Positions 48,208 to 60,994 of a stretch of DNA of 64,000 nucleotides are shown in pieces; positions within the stretch are counted from its first letter, which is position 1; each line of letters begins with the position of its first letter. The notes beneath the pieces are model-generated. The model did not search any database. It saw nothing but the letters and a program-made list of their open reading frames with translations, and was not told the origin of the DNA. Source of the DNA: Vespa crabro (lineage: Eukaryota > Arthropoda > Insecta > Hymenoptera > Vespidae); assembly GCF_910589235.1 (NCBI RefSeq), contig NC_060960.1, positions 6,329,339-6,393,338 of the forward strand, in the 5' to 3' direction. Both the position numbers and the translations under genes were made by a program.

Positions 48208-48236
48208 TTACTACTACTATTACTATTACTTGTATA
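47937..48236. repeat. (TGCC)n and (TAC)n microsatellites
   Basis: A TGCC/TTGC tetranucleotide array at about 47937-47990 and a nearly pure TAC trinucleotide array at about 48129-48235. The poly-Tyr and Leu frames here are artefacts. Confidence 0.95.
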
Positions 48237-50074
48237 CGTTGTCAATACTGCGATACTCTATGGCGACATTATGGTTTTATCATTTTACTCGTGTTTCTAG
48301 CCCAATACCGCAAAAACATTTTGTAATCATTGCATTTGGATCACGTTATTTCTACGAGATCTCGCTGATCATTCTCATTCAACTTATATATATATCGTTA
48401 TAGAGAATTCCTCGTTTTGTTATACTATAATACAAGAGAACAAACTCGACAACGCGCAATGTGTTTATTCGTGATAAGCTCTTCAAATAACATAGATCGA
48501 CATATGGGCTTGCTATATCTTATATGAACTAATTCGTATCTCGATCAATTTCTTTCGTTAAAATGATTAACAAAATTTTCCTTATCTTTTGTCACATGCG
48601 AAATTTCATTTGCGTTAGACATTCGAATTTGTTTTTCGCAAATTTCAATTTTTATTTTTATTTCTTTTTTTTTTCCCACATGAGTTTAATTTTTATACAT
48701 CAGTAGTAAAGTAATTAACGAGCTTGTTATTACGTACTGTGTCCATTGTCGCCATTGTGATCACGTTTGGTATGAATAGTGATTACTGATTAAATGAAAA
48801 TGAAGAGGTTGCGGAGTGAGAAATGTGTACTCATCGATGTCACTCATTTTGCGTGCTAGATAAGCATTATATTGTTATTATACTGTAGATTCTCTCTCTC
48901 TCTCCCTCTCTCTCTCTCTCTCCCTCTCTCTCTCTGTCTCTCTCTATCAAACTTTGCCAGGTTTTGTGTTTACTATTAGAAGCAACGTCAAACGTTAGGA
49001 ATGTTCGCTATTGCTGGAGATAGTCCAAGGCAAGGTTTTACGATTCTAAAACAAAAAGTATATATATATATATTTTTTTGTTTCTTTTGGTAGAAAAATA
49101 ATTGATTAGAGATAGTGAAATAAAATCAGTATCCTTCCATATTTTAATACTTATAAGAGCGTGCAAAATCATAGGATATGGCAAATGTTAGAAACTTTCT
49201 TGTGGTAATCTCAAACGTTCGTTTCTCCGAAAAGCTGCGTGAAGTCGCACCAAGAATAATGGAGGTCTCGGATTTAAACCATAAGATACACAAGGGATAG
49301 AGAATACACGTTGGGAGTAAAGAAAATTGCTTTGGGAAGGAGTATGGTTTTCCGCGAAAGGAACGAACCAAGTAAGTAAATAAGCATCGTTCGAGTAATG
49401 CGGTTGGGCCTCGCGAAGTTAGAGAAGAGAGTAAGGAAGTGGAAGGTGGGCATATGATGAGGTAGGGGTGAGCTGGGGTGGGAGGAGACTTCACAATAGC
49501 TCGATTCTGGAATGAGGAAGTCTCCTCGTACGACACACCGCGGTACGGCACACCACGGGACAACACCACCACCGGACGACACCGCGAGAATACTAAAGTG
49601 TGGGTTACTAGTTGGATACCTTGCCTATTCCGAGCTCTCCAATATACCTACGACCAAAGAGAAGCTCTCTTCTAGGGATTGTATTTCTGTCCTCCTGGGC
49701 GACTTTATATCGACTCCACTCGTGTTCCTCTTTTTACCATACCGCGCTTACCTCTTAGCTCCTTTTCCCATCTTTCTGATTCTTGGAAATTTTCCATTTT
49801 TCATCTATTACTTTTCTTCCTATATTTATCCCTTTCATATCCTTTGCACGATTCATTCAAATCGATCCGTACCTACACACGTACATACACACACACACAC
49901 ACATACATACATACATACATACATACATATTCGGATAATAGGACAAGTGAATCTCTTCTTTATCGTGTTCTATCTTTGAATTTCATCTTCTAAATGTTAA
50001 TAACATCTATTTTCAAACGATATCCTTAAACTTTTCTAAATTTTTATCGGCAAAATGTTTATATAGACGTTCAG
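48237..50074. other. Non-coding stretch with CT, CA and TACA repeats
   Basis: It contains CT at 48892-48947, CA/TACA at 49873-49928 and a moderately GC-rich island at 49470-49620 that is open in several frames but has no clear splice signals. No gene called. Confidence 0.5.
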
Positions 50075-50211
50075 GACAGATGATTTCACGAGGTATCTCC
50101 TATACACTGTCTCGTTTCACCGACGAGTTACGATATTCCCCTATGAATACAAAGTGGCTCCGATCAATTATCATCGTTCCGTTTATTTTCGTGGCACTTA
50201 CCGGACTAACC
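50075..50211 (+). CDS. Exon-like segment, two alternative frames
   Basis: Bounded by GACGTTCAG and a GTAAGC donor. In one frame (entry needing two bases, exit phase 1) it reads TDDFTRYLLYTVSFHRRVTI followed by FPYEYKVAPINYHRSVYFRG and TYRTN. The P-Y…Y…S-V-Y-F pattern faintly recalls olfactomedin domains but lacks their GTGHVVY motif. In the other frame, an internal ATG gives MNTKWLRSIIIVPFIFVALT followed by GLT, a signal-peptide-like start with phase 0 exit. I cannot decide between them. It may belong to the long gene beginning at 38.4 kb or be a separate small secreted protein (to 50262 if unspliced). Confidence 0.3.
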
Positions 50212-51407
50212 GTAAGCACAGGCCTGAAAAGAAGCCGTCCTCGTACGTTCACCTTCGACTGATTTGCATTCTAAAGAAGATTCGAAGGTGATGCCAACCG
50301 ATTTGCGCCATCGTACGCGTTTCTTTGAAAGAATATATTACGGTCTTGCAAAAAAAAAAAAAAAAAAGAAAAGAAAATAAAAAAGCAAAAAGAGAAAGAA
50401 AGAAAGAGAGAAGAAAAAAGAAAAAATGGAGAAATCTTTGGCGCACCATCGATTCTTACCGTTCTTTATCGACCTTTTTACTGATACTTAATACTATTGA
50501 ACGTGCGCTATCTTTCTATTTCAATTTTCTAGCTTATTTTTTTTTTTTTATTTCTTTTATTTATTCCTTTTTGTTCGTTTTTTATTTTTTTTATTTTTCT
50601 TTTTTTTCTTTTTTTTTTCTTTTCTTTTTTTTTTTTTCTTTCGATTTCAAAGAAAACGAAATGAAACGTATTTATTATCGTCGTAAAATAAATGAAAGTT
50701 CGATGATAGGAAAAAAGAAAGTCAAGGTAAAACGTTTATCTTCGTCATTTTCAGATCATTAATATCATATTATTTTATATATTTTCAAGCTTAGAAAGCA
50801 TCGAAATCCAATGGTTAAAACGCCTATATCCATCTCTTTATTTCGTCGAGAGTGTACGTTGATATGACAGAGAGAGCACAGGTGCAGTAATTACGTGAAG
50901 GAACGTTGCCAATTGATGTTATTTTGTATGGGCACGCATATATTTGTTGAACATTGTTGAAAACAGTCTTGGCGACTAGTGCTAATGTATATCGCTATTT
51001 CTCTCTCTCTCTCTCTTTCTCTCTCACTTTCCTCACTTTTACTCTTTAACAGCTCACATTTTTGATATATTTATAGAATTCGTTTTAAATTTCTCTTACG
51101 TAAGAATCGAAATTATCTTTTTCTCACGAAGATTGCATCACGTTTTCTTTCTTTCTTTTTCTTCTTTTTCTTCTTTCCAATCTTTTCCTTTTATTTTCTA
51201 TTCTCGTCGATATTGACGTCGTCTTTCCGTCATCTTGCATATTTTTTTTTTTTGTAAGAGATATTTCAAATGCTTTCCGATTTGTACATTTTTTCTTTTT
51301 TGATATTTTTTTTTCTTTTTTTCTTTTTTTTTCCGTGCAAACGTCAATTCTCATTTTTGTCATCTCTTTTTATCTTCTTTCAATAATATCTCTATATAAA
51401 TAAATAC

Positions 51408-51456
<49 letters not shown>

Positions 51457-51530
51457 AGTTCAGTTAGACAAGAAGAAAACGCAAAAAGAAGAAAGAAAAG
51501 AAGGGGGAAAGAAAAAGGAAAAGAAAGAAA

Positions 51531-51577
<47 letters not shown>

Positions 51578-51720
51578 GAACGAGAAAGAAATCGGATCTC
51601 AGCCTACGACTACGTGTCACCTTAGCCGAGGTCGAATCGTTAAACAGTTTATATCAATCGTCGTTGATTGACTCGAAACATCGAAGTACTTGAGGCACGA
51701 AGCCGGCTGAGTTTTGACCT
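50212..51720. other. Non-coding A/T- and T-rich stretch
   Basis: It contains A- and T-rich tracts (50350-50430, 50530-50640), CT at 51001-51024, (TA)n at 51412-51452 and (GAAA)n at 51530-51575. No gene seen. A 29-base segment at 51723-51751 between GACCTAG and CAG|GTGAAT just beyond this stretch could be a short exon. Confidence 0.5.
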
Positions 51721-52067
51721 AGGCGAAGCTCGAGCCGTGCAGGCCAAACAGGTGAATCAGAGTTTTAAGAGATTCGCCCTTGGCCCTCGGCTAGTGGTTC
51801 GTTCTCTTCGTTAAATCGATTGTGTTTCAATCTGGCCAGTAAATACAGCCAAACTGACTGCGCGACTGCACGCATTCTGTCGAGTCGTGGTTAATCATAC
51901 GCACATGCAAACGTACAGATACATATATGTGACAAATATATATATATACCTGTATCTATGTATAATATATGCATGTGTAATATATATGTATGTATATATA
52001 TATATATATATATATACGAAAATACAAGCAACTTCATCCCGTATGCTTTCGTCTCTCGATGACCTAC

Positions 52068-52192
52068 ATGCCTGTCCAAAATAATCCGACACCAAGCAAC
52101 GGAGACCTTAACCGCGACCCGAGACTGCCCTGTTACAGTCCAGAGACCTCCAGAAGCTTTCGGGAACGACTCTTGAGAAGCCAAAACGAATG
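52068..52192 (+). CDS. Candidate first coding exon, unrecognised
   Basis: ATG at 52068 opens 41 codons (MPVQNNPTPSNGDLNRDPRL, then PCYSPETSRSFRERLLRSQN) that reach an AATG|GTAAAC donor in phase 2. The composition is polar and non-repetitive. DNA upstream (51600-51900) is GC-richer and could contain a promoter or leader. A minus-strand frame overlaps. No family is recognised. Confidence 0.35.
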
Positions 52193-52367
52193 GTAAACAA
52201 GTGCAAGTGGTATAAACACAGACTCTCACCAAGTATATATTTACTCACCGGTATAAAACATTGATTACTATCGAGGGAAGACAGTTAGTCCCTGAGGACA
52301 AGTTTATCAGAGACAAATCAATCATATTCTCAATGTTCTTCTTTTAAGAAAGAATAAAATGATATAC

Positions 52368-52415
<48 letters not shown>

Positions 52416-52689
52416 ATATTATGTATTCCAATTCGTGATCGACGTTTCATATATGCAAGAATGTTGAAATATTACAAAAAGAATTTTAACCTTCGAACAG
52501 TATCTATTATAACCGATAAAAAGATCGAGAACAATAGCTTGTTGTAAGCGTTGTAAATTTACATACGTATATTCTAATACATAGTATTCTATCATTCGAA
52601 TTGATCTATCCTAATATTGAAAGTCGATGGTCTAGATAGATATCCTAGATATCCCGTAGCTTTTCAAGTTAGAATACATGACATCGTGA
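52193..52689. other. Non-coding stretch with (TA)n
   Basis: TA tract at 52375-52411. No gene seen. Confidence 0.6.
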
Positions 52690-53215
52690 ACTCGGAATAG
52701 TTCGATTATCCAAGTAAAGGTAGCGGTGAGCGGGTGTGAGATGGAGGGGCGCGCGATGGGCGACGGGGGTGCGACGGGAGAAAGAGAGAGAGAGAAAGAG
52801 AGAGAGAGAGCATAGTATAGATCACGTAGAGAGCAAAGTATCAGAGAATCGGTAAAGGTGAAAAGTCGTCTTTGCTTCGAAAAGGGAGTGTGTTAATGGG
52901 TGCAGAATGTTTGATCGTTTATCACAGAGCTATTCGAAGAAGGTATTTTAGTTTAGTCGAATTAAATCGTTGTCATCGTCATTGTCATCGTCGTCATTGT
53001 CGTTCTAAAGTTGTCGCTTTGTCGTCATTTGCAACGGCATCGCAAAACGTTCGCTTTCATAAGCGGATGTGCGCGGCGTGGCACGTCGAGACTGCGACGC
53101 AGAGACAGGCGCGTTCGGCTGATTCGGTGCTGCGATACACGAGTATCGATTCCTCGAAGTTTGGCAGTGCCGAGCAAAGGAGAAACATCGACGAGGGGTG
53201 TGGCCGTGGTGAGGA
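52690..53215. other. CpG-rich island, probable promoter or 5' untranslated exon
   Basis: Rich in CG dinucleotides (GCGCGCGATGGGCGACGGGG at about 52749), with GA repeats inside and several simultaneously open frames on both strands. A plus-strand frame from 52872 runs to a GTGAGG donor-like site at about 53209. Multi-frame openness argues against calling a specific protein. Confidence 0.4.
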
Positions 53216-53566
53216 GTGCGTACAACACATATACATACACACATATATGCACAGAAATATATATACATATATAATACATAGACACCATATATGCTGGTTT
53301 TACACAGACGCATTGATCACACATAACATTTATACACATATAGATGAATATATACATATATATGTATATATGTATGTATGTATATATGTATGTATGTATG
53401 TACATATATACAACATATACATTCTGGTTTACACAGACACACTGACACATCGATCGGCAGTTTAATCTCAGCGAGGACACGCCGTGCGACGCGCCGGAAG
53501 AGGGCATGGCCCAAAGTCCTCTCTCGACTTTACCATCAGGATTCGTTCTCGAGACGATCCCATCCC

Positions 53567-53598
<32 letters not shown>

Positions 53599-54962
53599 TT
53601 CTCTCTCTCCTTTTTCTTCTCTTTTCTCGAGAGCGACCTTTTCGACGTCTTCCTTTTTCACAAGAACCCTCTTCGTTCAAACGCATCACGATAGACTCCC
53701 AAAGCGTTCGAATTGCTCCGCTTACAAGACGAAGCATTCAACGCTATTAACGCGTTTACATAAATCTGGCCTATGTTCATCGTCTTGCTCCATCGTATTG
53801 ATATCAGAATCAACTCATTGTCATAGCTTTTTCTTTTCTTTTTTTCTTTTTTTCTTTTTTTTTTTACAGTAGGATTTACCATCTTCTTGATTTATGACAG
53901 TGGATATGATATTAGTAATGTCACATGGACTATGAAACTTTTTATTTATCTTTAATATTCTCCCTGGATAATATAGTAAGAATAGAGTATAGTAAAAGTT
54001 TATGTAGAGAGAGAGAGCTCGTTGTTCTATATAATTTTATATCCATTTCGAAATAAATTTTTCTTCGAGATAGACAGATATATATTATATTTTGTTTTGA
54101 TTGAGAATGAAAAAATTTTTATTTTTAACCTTAAATATTATCTAGATAAAAATAGAATTCGCATGTACAGGGAGAATTTGTTATTTAATATTTTTCAATG
54201 ATATTTTATTTTTTATTAACAAAAATAAATTTTCTTCGATAATAGATACATACATGCTATCAAAAAAAAAAAAAAAAAAATAAAAAAAAAAAAAAAAAGG
54301 AAAAGGAAAAAAAAAGAAAAAAAAAGAGAAAAAAATAGCAGAACTTACGTTTACAGTTATACGAAATCTATCTTAAATATAATAAAGAACGTAATTCATG
54401 TGATATAATTTGTTGTGCAATATTTTCTCTATCGTATATTATTTTCATTGACAAAAGAAAAAGAGAAAGAAAAAAAGAAAAAGAAAACAAAAGGTAATAT
54501 TTTCTTTGAACACACATACATACACACAAACACACACACATGTATGTATGTATGTATGTATATATATATATTTACTTTCCAAAAAGGTTTGACGTTCGTG
54601 GCCGTTGGGGAAAAGTACAAATATACGATAGCAATGTTAGTCCACACGAATCTAACCATATTTTCTCTTTCGTCGAGGGCAGTTTAAGCTAAGCAGGCTT
54701 AGGTCCTGCCCCGTTGTTGGACGAACGTCGTCGTTGTAGCTTCCGAGTGAAAAAGAGTTGGGAAGAGGGACGAGAAAAGGGTGAGAAAGGGACGGAAGAG
54801 TCTGCGAGTATTCGATGTGACGCATATATACATATATATATATATATGTAGGTACACACGCATAAAACACATGCGAAATGATGAGGTTGCGGGGGTGGGA
54901 ACGAGGTAGGACGTTGTAGAGGACAAGGAAGGGGATATATAGAGAGGGAGAGTAGTACGCAC

Positions 54963-54999
<37 letters not shown>

Positions 55000-55038
55000 A
55001 CACACACACACACATACTTTCTGTCTATATATATATAT

Positions 55039-55097
<59 letters not shown>

Positions 55098-56235
55098 TCT
55101 GCGTCGGAATTAATGCCGCGAATCCGATGGATCGAGTTACCCGTAGCTCGTTTTGAGTTTTTTACATCTCGAATTTAATCCAGGGAATGGGGGAAAAAAA
55201 ATAGGGGACGTCGCAAAAGAGACAAGGTCACGAGCGGCTCCCCATTGCAAATCTTCCTTCCGTTCCTGAGTTTTGTCGAGAGAAAATATTGACGGTGATA
55301 TCCCTTATGCGTGTATACTAACATGGACACAAGGAAAATTATCATAGAAATATAGTCGTTGAAATATTATCGATTGATCATCATATTAAATAGAGGATAT
55401 ATTTCATTCGTATATATTCTTTGTTTCAAAATCATTTTCTTTTTTCTTTTTTTTTCTTTCTTTTTCTTTTTTCTTTTTTTTTTCTTTTTTTTTCTTTTTT
55501 CTTCATTTCTTTTCCTTTCTTTCTTTCGAGATTCTTCAGATCTTATTTCTGTCAACGATCGATCTTGGAAATAAAATATTGATGAAGTTACTAATAATTA
55601 ACGCTAATACAATGAAAATTATGAATTTAATATAGTCATTGAATCATTATAATATAATCATTACATTATAAACGCGACATACATACATATATACATACAT
55701 AATTCTTATATATTCTTCGTTTTAATGAGATCGTCAAATCTTCTTTTTTTATCTTTCTCTTTTCTCTCTTTTTTCTTTCAAGACACTTTAAATTTTTCTT
55801 TTATTAACGATCGATCCTTTTTAAATAACCACGTTGGAAATTTGACACAATTCACACATGTACGTAATATATATATATTTTTAAATAAGATCGTCAAATT
55901 CATTTCTTTTTTTTTCCCCATTTAAGATTTCCAATATTTTATCCCTTCTTCTATGAGACGATCGATCTTTCTTTCTTTCTTTTTTCTTTCTTCGCGATAA
56001 AAAAAAAAAAAACAAAAAAAAATGGATTCGAATTCTCATTGGAAGCTCATCGAAGCAGAAAAGCGTATATGCGTGTCCTATCTCGTACGAAAATCGGCGA
56101 CCTCGATGGACTTCGGTCAAAGCGGACGATCGTCGCTCGCATTAATCGCTCTCGTCCGCTCGTTCGTTCGTTCTACGAGTCTCTCCTGTATTCGTGTGCG
56201 TTTATACCGACCGTCGCGTATATCTGAATTCTGTC
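53216..56235. other. Microsatellite-dense non-coding stretch
   Basis: It contains TACA/TATG tracts (53220-53440), CT (53567-53610), A-rich (54261-54335), CA/TG (54510-54575), CT then CA (54967-55014), (GA)n (55042-55095), and T/C tracts (55435-55530). A GC-rich patch at 53455-53570 is open in three frames (one reads SEDTPCDAPEEGMAQSPLST) before a CT tract; it may be exonic but cannot be resolved. Confidence 0.5.
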
Positions 56236-56332
56236 TGCCGGTTGGTTGGTCGGTCGGTCGGTCGGTCGGTCGGTCGATTGGTTGGTTGGTTGGTTGGTTG
56301 GTTGGTTGGTTGGTTGCTTGCTTGCTTGGTTG
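56236..56332. repeat. (GGTC)n / (GGTT)n tetranucleotide array
   Basis: Head-to-tail GGTC units grade into GGTT and then TTGC units. The Val-Gly-Trp-Leu frames here are repeat products. Confidence 0.9.
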
Positions 56333-57435
56333 CTCGCTTGCTTTGCCGATCGTTCGCTCTCATCAATAATTCAGCGAGCTCGAAGCGAGAAACTCTCGAA
56401 AACAAGGTGAAAAGATACGACTCCTCCCCCCCCCCTCTCTCTCTCTCTGTCCATCTCTCTCTCTATTTTACAAATCGGCACACACAACACAACGAGTTAC
56501 CTAACACTCTTATTCGCATACGATTGCATTTCGATCGGCACGCTTGGTAATCGATAACGACCGATGCGTATGCATCTTGCGTATGTATGTATATATTCGT
56601 ACGCGTATCAACGATCTTCCTATTCTTCTTATTCCCTCTCTTATTTCTCTTCTCTCAACGTCTTTTGTCGTCGCTTCTCGTCTCGCGGCTATTGCGAAAC
56701 GAGGTCATTCCGGCTCGACCGGATCGTTCGAATCCGACGTATTTCGTATGATTCGAAACGACTGAGAATCTTCGTCTCCCTCTTTTTCTCTTTCTCTTTA
56801 TCTCTCTCCTTTTCTCTCCTTCTCTTTCTTTCTCTCTTTCTCTTCTGCAGATTTCTTCAAAGAGACAGTTAAGAAGGAGACGTGCACCCTGTGCATCGTC
56901 TGCTCGTTTCAAGATACGAGATCTCGTTTTCTCGAACGCATATTCGCCCCCTTTTGCTAACTTTATTCTTCTTTTATTTTATATTATTTTATTTTTCTTT
57001 CGTTCTTCCTTTATTTCTTTTTTTTATTTTCTTCTTCTTCTTTTTCTTTCACAATTTTCTCTTCCTTTTCTTTTTTTTTTTTTTTTTTTTCACAAATTTG
57101 AGTACCTCGCCTTTTTAAACCTCACTCTTGTTGACTCAAATTAATCGATGGAATTCTTTGGAGGAAAAAAAAAAGATAAAATATAATATAATATAATACA
57201 ATATAATATAATATAATATAATGTTTTTGTCAGTGACGACCTTAACGACCTTTTGCTATCGTTCGAAGGTATAACTCGTAAGTAAGGACATTGTGGCCTG
57301 AGAACGAGTCGAGTGGATCATACAGATTCCAATCCAGTTTCGACAATGCGAAGAGTCAAGCCACGTCTAATTTACTAATTTAAGCATAATTGCCTTCTCG
57401 GAAGGGGCAGACGAAATATATTGAGTTAGGGCCAA

Positions 57436-57477
<42 letters not shown>

Positions 57478-57751
57478 GATACGTTTATATATGTAAAGGT
57501 CACAACAATTAACGAGTATCGTACTGTTTCATTCAGTCGGATGTATTATATTAATGCATATTTATAATTATGCATTAATATTAATTATTATTTATCGAAA
57601 GATTATTGTATTGCATGTAAGTGAAATAATATTTTCGTATTAGAAATCTCTCTCGAGAATACTTTCGATAGCTCGATCTAAAGGTTTTTCATCGTTTCTG
57701 TTGCATCGTCGTTACCAAAAGGGCAAAGTATAACTTTCGCGTTCTCTTATA

Positions 57752-57786
<35 letters not shown>

Positions 57787-58542
57787 GTATGTAACATACG
57801 TACTTTTCTATGTATGTAGATTGTACATAGTCACTTACGTGAGAAGCGTTCGCTCGCTAGCTCGAGTTATGCTTGCGTTTCGTCGTTTCTCTGTCCGTGG
57901 GCACGAGCGTGAGACTCTCCGTTATAGTTCTCCGCATTAGATTGGATCTAATTTTCCAATAGAGAGACCTACCGTTGGCGTGCGCGTTACTGATATTATC
58001 GTGCGTCACATCTCTACCGTCCCTTACGTCAAATTAGTTAGATCTCTCTAATATCGCGTGTCCTATATTACCGGACAACGAAATTCGACCGAGTCAAGTC
58101 ATCTTTTCGAATTAAACGTATTCGGCCAAAAAAAAAAGAAAAAAAAAAGAAAAAAAAAACGTTCCGCATTAATTCCTTTTATTTTTCCTTTGTTTATGCT
58201 CAATGTAAAAAAAAAAAAAGAAAAGGAAAAATAAAACAAATAAATAATTAAAAGAAAAGACGAGGGGAGGGGGAGGGAAGAAAAAGTAATCGTAAAGTAA
58301 TCGAAAACTTAACGTTTAAGAGAAAAAAACAAGAAAAGAAAAAGAAAAAGAAAAGAAGAAAAAAAAGAAGAAAAATGTCGATGTTCGTTATTTAAATTTA
58401 ATGGTGAAACTGTTTACACGTCGAGTGACACTCGACGAACGTTTCAATGGACCGAATTCATATACGAGAATTCAAATGTCCGTTCGTTTCCACGTTAGCA
58501 AAGGCAGTTTATCATTCCCCGAGAATCGAGCAAGTGCGTTGA
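56333..58542. other. Non-coding stretch with CpG-richer patches
   Basis: It contains CT tracts near 56435-56465 and 56780-56850, T-rich DNA at 56960-57095, an ATAAT-type repeat (57180-57222), (TA)n (57438-57473), (TTAC)n (57750-57786) and A-rich DNA (58125-58380). CpG-richer DNA at 57840-58100 has no clear frame. No gene called. Confidence 0.5.
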
Positions 58543-58722
58543 ACCAAGGAACGATCCAACGATGAATCGTCATTAGGCAGACCGGCCGGACCTAACAACT
58601 TCATTGGGAAACGAGACGCACTGGCCCAGATATCGATGCAAATGCGTTTCACGCCTTTTATCGGAAGGCGCGACGCCTCCGGCACTTTGACCAATCGACA
58701 CCGCGACATCCACCGAGATTGA
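58543..58722 (+). CDS. Candidate exon of an unrecognised amidated-neuropeptide precursor
   Basis: A 59-codon plus-strand frame, open from a TGA to a TGA, reads TKERSNDESSLGRPAGPNNF, then IGKRDALAQISMQMRFTPFI, then GRRDASGTLTNRHRDIHRD. It holds two copies of F-I-G-(K/R)-R-D-A (codons at 58600-58620 and 58657-58677). Gly followed by a dibasic pair is the standard cleavage and C-terminal amidation signal, so two peptides ending in -Phe-Ile-amide are predicted. The two seven-codon blocks differ at third positions in five codons, all silent, plus one Lys/Arg change, a pattern of protein-level constraint. No signal peptide lies in this frame, so an upstream exon is needed, and the nearest acceptor (CATTAG at 58575) is weak. 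Two minus-strand frames overlap and are alternatives. It matches no peptide family I know. Confidence 0.35.
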   Translation, partial: TKERSNDESSLGRPAGPNNFIGKRDALAQISMQMRFTPFIGRRDASGTLTNRHRDIHRD

Positions 58723-58770
58723 CTTTAACGACTCGAGAAATATACTCGTTATATACATATGTACATATAC

Positions 58771-58810
<40 letters not shown>

Positions 58811-59441
58811 GTATATACATATATATGTAATTCTCATATAACGTTAGTACTTAAACAATTTTGTCAATTTTTATTTTTTCATTTTACATATTTAAAAAAA
58901 TAGATATATACGAGTTGATTTATTAATCTTTCGTATTATTTGAATTAGATAAATAAATATTATTTTCTTATGTTCTTTTTCAGATCGATGTTTATATAAT
59001 TTAAAAAGAAAAAAAAGGGAATAGAAGAAGATAAGAGAAAGAGCAATAAAAAAGAAATTCATAACTTAATCCCATTTTTTTTCTTTTTTCTTTTTTTTTT
59101 TTTCTTTTTTTTTAGATTTCAATCTCTGATATTGCGATTTATATAACGCGGCGTTTCTATGGAATAAAATAGATTACCTATATACAAGATCATAAGAAAA
59201 ATCATTAATTTTCATTTTTGTGCCATATATCTGACACAAATTATTTTCATAATTTCTATAATGAGAAAAGAAAAAGAAAAAAAGAAAATGTTCGTACTTT
59301 TTCATAATCGATCAGAGTCAGTCAATCAAAGAAAAAAGAGAAAAAAGAGAAAGATAAAGATAGAAGGAAAAAAAAAGGAAAAGAAAAAGAACTTGAGATT
59401 CGTTTGAATGTTACAAAGATATGCACAAAATCTTTACCAAG
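58723..59441. other. Non-coding stretch
   Basis: TA/TG repeats at 58755-58828, then A- and T-rich DNA. No gene seen. Confidence 0.6.
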
Positions 59442-59923
59442 ATGGCGTTGCTCTCGAGCGATTCATTTTTATGTCAAGCCTGCGGGATCCACGAAGATCT
59501 TATCTCTGAAAGAATGTGGCTTGACGTAAGGGAAGGGCCCCGAGTTTCTGCTGGAAAATAAACATCAAAGAATACGAATAAAATGAGCTCGGATCTCATT
59601 CTCGTTAGGTGGACGTAACGTTAATCGTCATGCTGTTATTATAAATAACTTCGAATAACTAAGATCTCTGGAAATTTTGCTTAATGTATATACACATACA
59701 TACATACATACATACATACATACACACATATATATATATTCTTCGCAAATTTTATCCTGTTATCGATGAATGGAGTCTTCGATGACGTTATTCTATACGT
59801 TGTTTATCTCACTCGAGGTTGGATTTTTGATTTCGAATAAGCGACATACAGAGAAATAAATTATGTATACACTTGTCTGGGTAGTTTAAATTCGTTTCAA
59901 ATATATCTCTATCTTTCGCTCTT

Positions 59924-59961
<38 letters not shown>

Positions 59962-60129
59962 CTTCTCTCTTTCTCTTTTTCTCTCTTGAATTTCTTTTAA
60001 CTCGAGTTAAAGGTACGACGAATTGGGCTTGGTCCAGTATCAGGGGTGAAAATCTTAGGTTGTCGTTATGTCGCGAGAACAAGTAACGAGCCTGTTAAAT
60101 GCTCCTCTCACGAGCGTGAAAATAAGTAA
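59442..60129 (+). CDS. Candidate two-exon small protein, unrecognised
   Basis: Exon 1 (59442-59525) starts at ATG in AAGATGG context, encodes MALLSSDSFLCQACGIHEDL then ISERMWLD, and ends at GTAAGG in phase 0. A phase 0 continuation lies at 60013-60129 after a pyrimidine-rich tract and TTAAAG: VRRIGLGPVSGVKILGCRYV, then ARTSNEPVKCSSHERENK, stop. The joined product would be 66 residues with four Cys. Against it, the minus strand has a strong acceptor (GTTTATTTTCCAG) overlapping exon 1, with its own open frame (RNSGPFPYVKPHSFRDKIFV…), and 60068-60160 has a competing frame (MSREQVTSLLNAPLTSVKIS…) ending at CTCGAG|GTGAGA. One of these is probably exonic, but I cannot tell which. Confidence 0.25.
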
Positions 60130-60367
60130 ACGAAGTCCATGGCGATCTTCGCATCTCGAGGTGAGATCTTAAAAAATTCATTCGAAAAGATAAATTCACC
60201 CCTTTCGCGCGGCAGAGCTAACTCGTTTATTTTTATCCACCACGTGGATGACTTTCAAACTGAGAATTGATGTTTCCGGTGACGTATCTCTATTTATCTC
60301 AATCGTATGACATTTTTAGTTTGCTAAACGACATCTCTCGTATTTTTTTTCCTTTTATATATATATA

Positions 60368-60422
<55 letters not shown>

Positions 60423-60471
60423 GTTAAAAGTTTATTAATTATTATTAAACCAAAGCATTAAAAAAAAGTTA

Positions 60472-60544
<73 letters not shown>

Positions 60545-60772
60545 GAAATAAAAAAGAAAGAAAAAGAAAAAGATGAAGTTGAAGAAGGGAGAATCTGTTT
60601 ATAATAAATTATATTGATTTGTTAATTCTCTATAAAGAGAGTTAAGAGAGACTTTGGAATAAAAGAGAATCAATGTAACGTTATGAGCGATCGCTGATCT
60701 ATGCGAAGGAGAGCCCTATTGTGCGAATTTAGTTAGATGCATCGTGACAGATGCACTCTTTCCTTTTCTTTA

Positions 60773-60807
<35 letters not shown>

Positions 60808-60994
60808 TCGTATCCAGTCGACAACGCGTCTCGTTTAGACCTACAACATCGTTCTAACAAACGACAAACAAATTAATTGTACGCGAGAAACGATTCGCTT
60901 GTCTAATCTAGAATAGACAGCTCTGCTTCTTTTGTCGATAGATTATCTACATACACGATTTATTCTTATTAAAATTTTTCCTCCTTTTTCATTC
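60130..60994. other. Non-coding stretch with (TA)n, (AAT)n and CT tracts
   Basis: TA at 60355-60418, pure AAT triplets at about 60475-60541 and CT at 60772-60808. No gene seen. Confidence 0.65.

Noticed and set aside
48010..48403. Poly-Tyr open frame
   Set aside because: Direct product of the (TAC)n array.
52872..53465. 197-codon open frame
   Set aside because: The first half lies in a CpG-rich island open in several frames and the second half is a TACA/TATG repeat; more likely a leader or promoter island.
56700..56760. GTTCGAATCC resembling a tRNA T-loop
   Set aside because: No acceptor stem, D-arm or anticodon arm can be placed around it.
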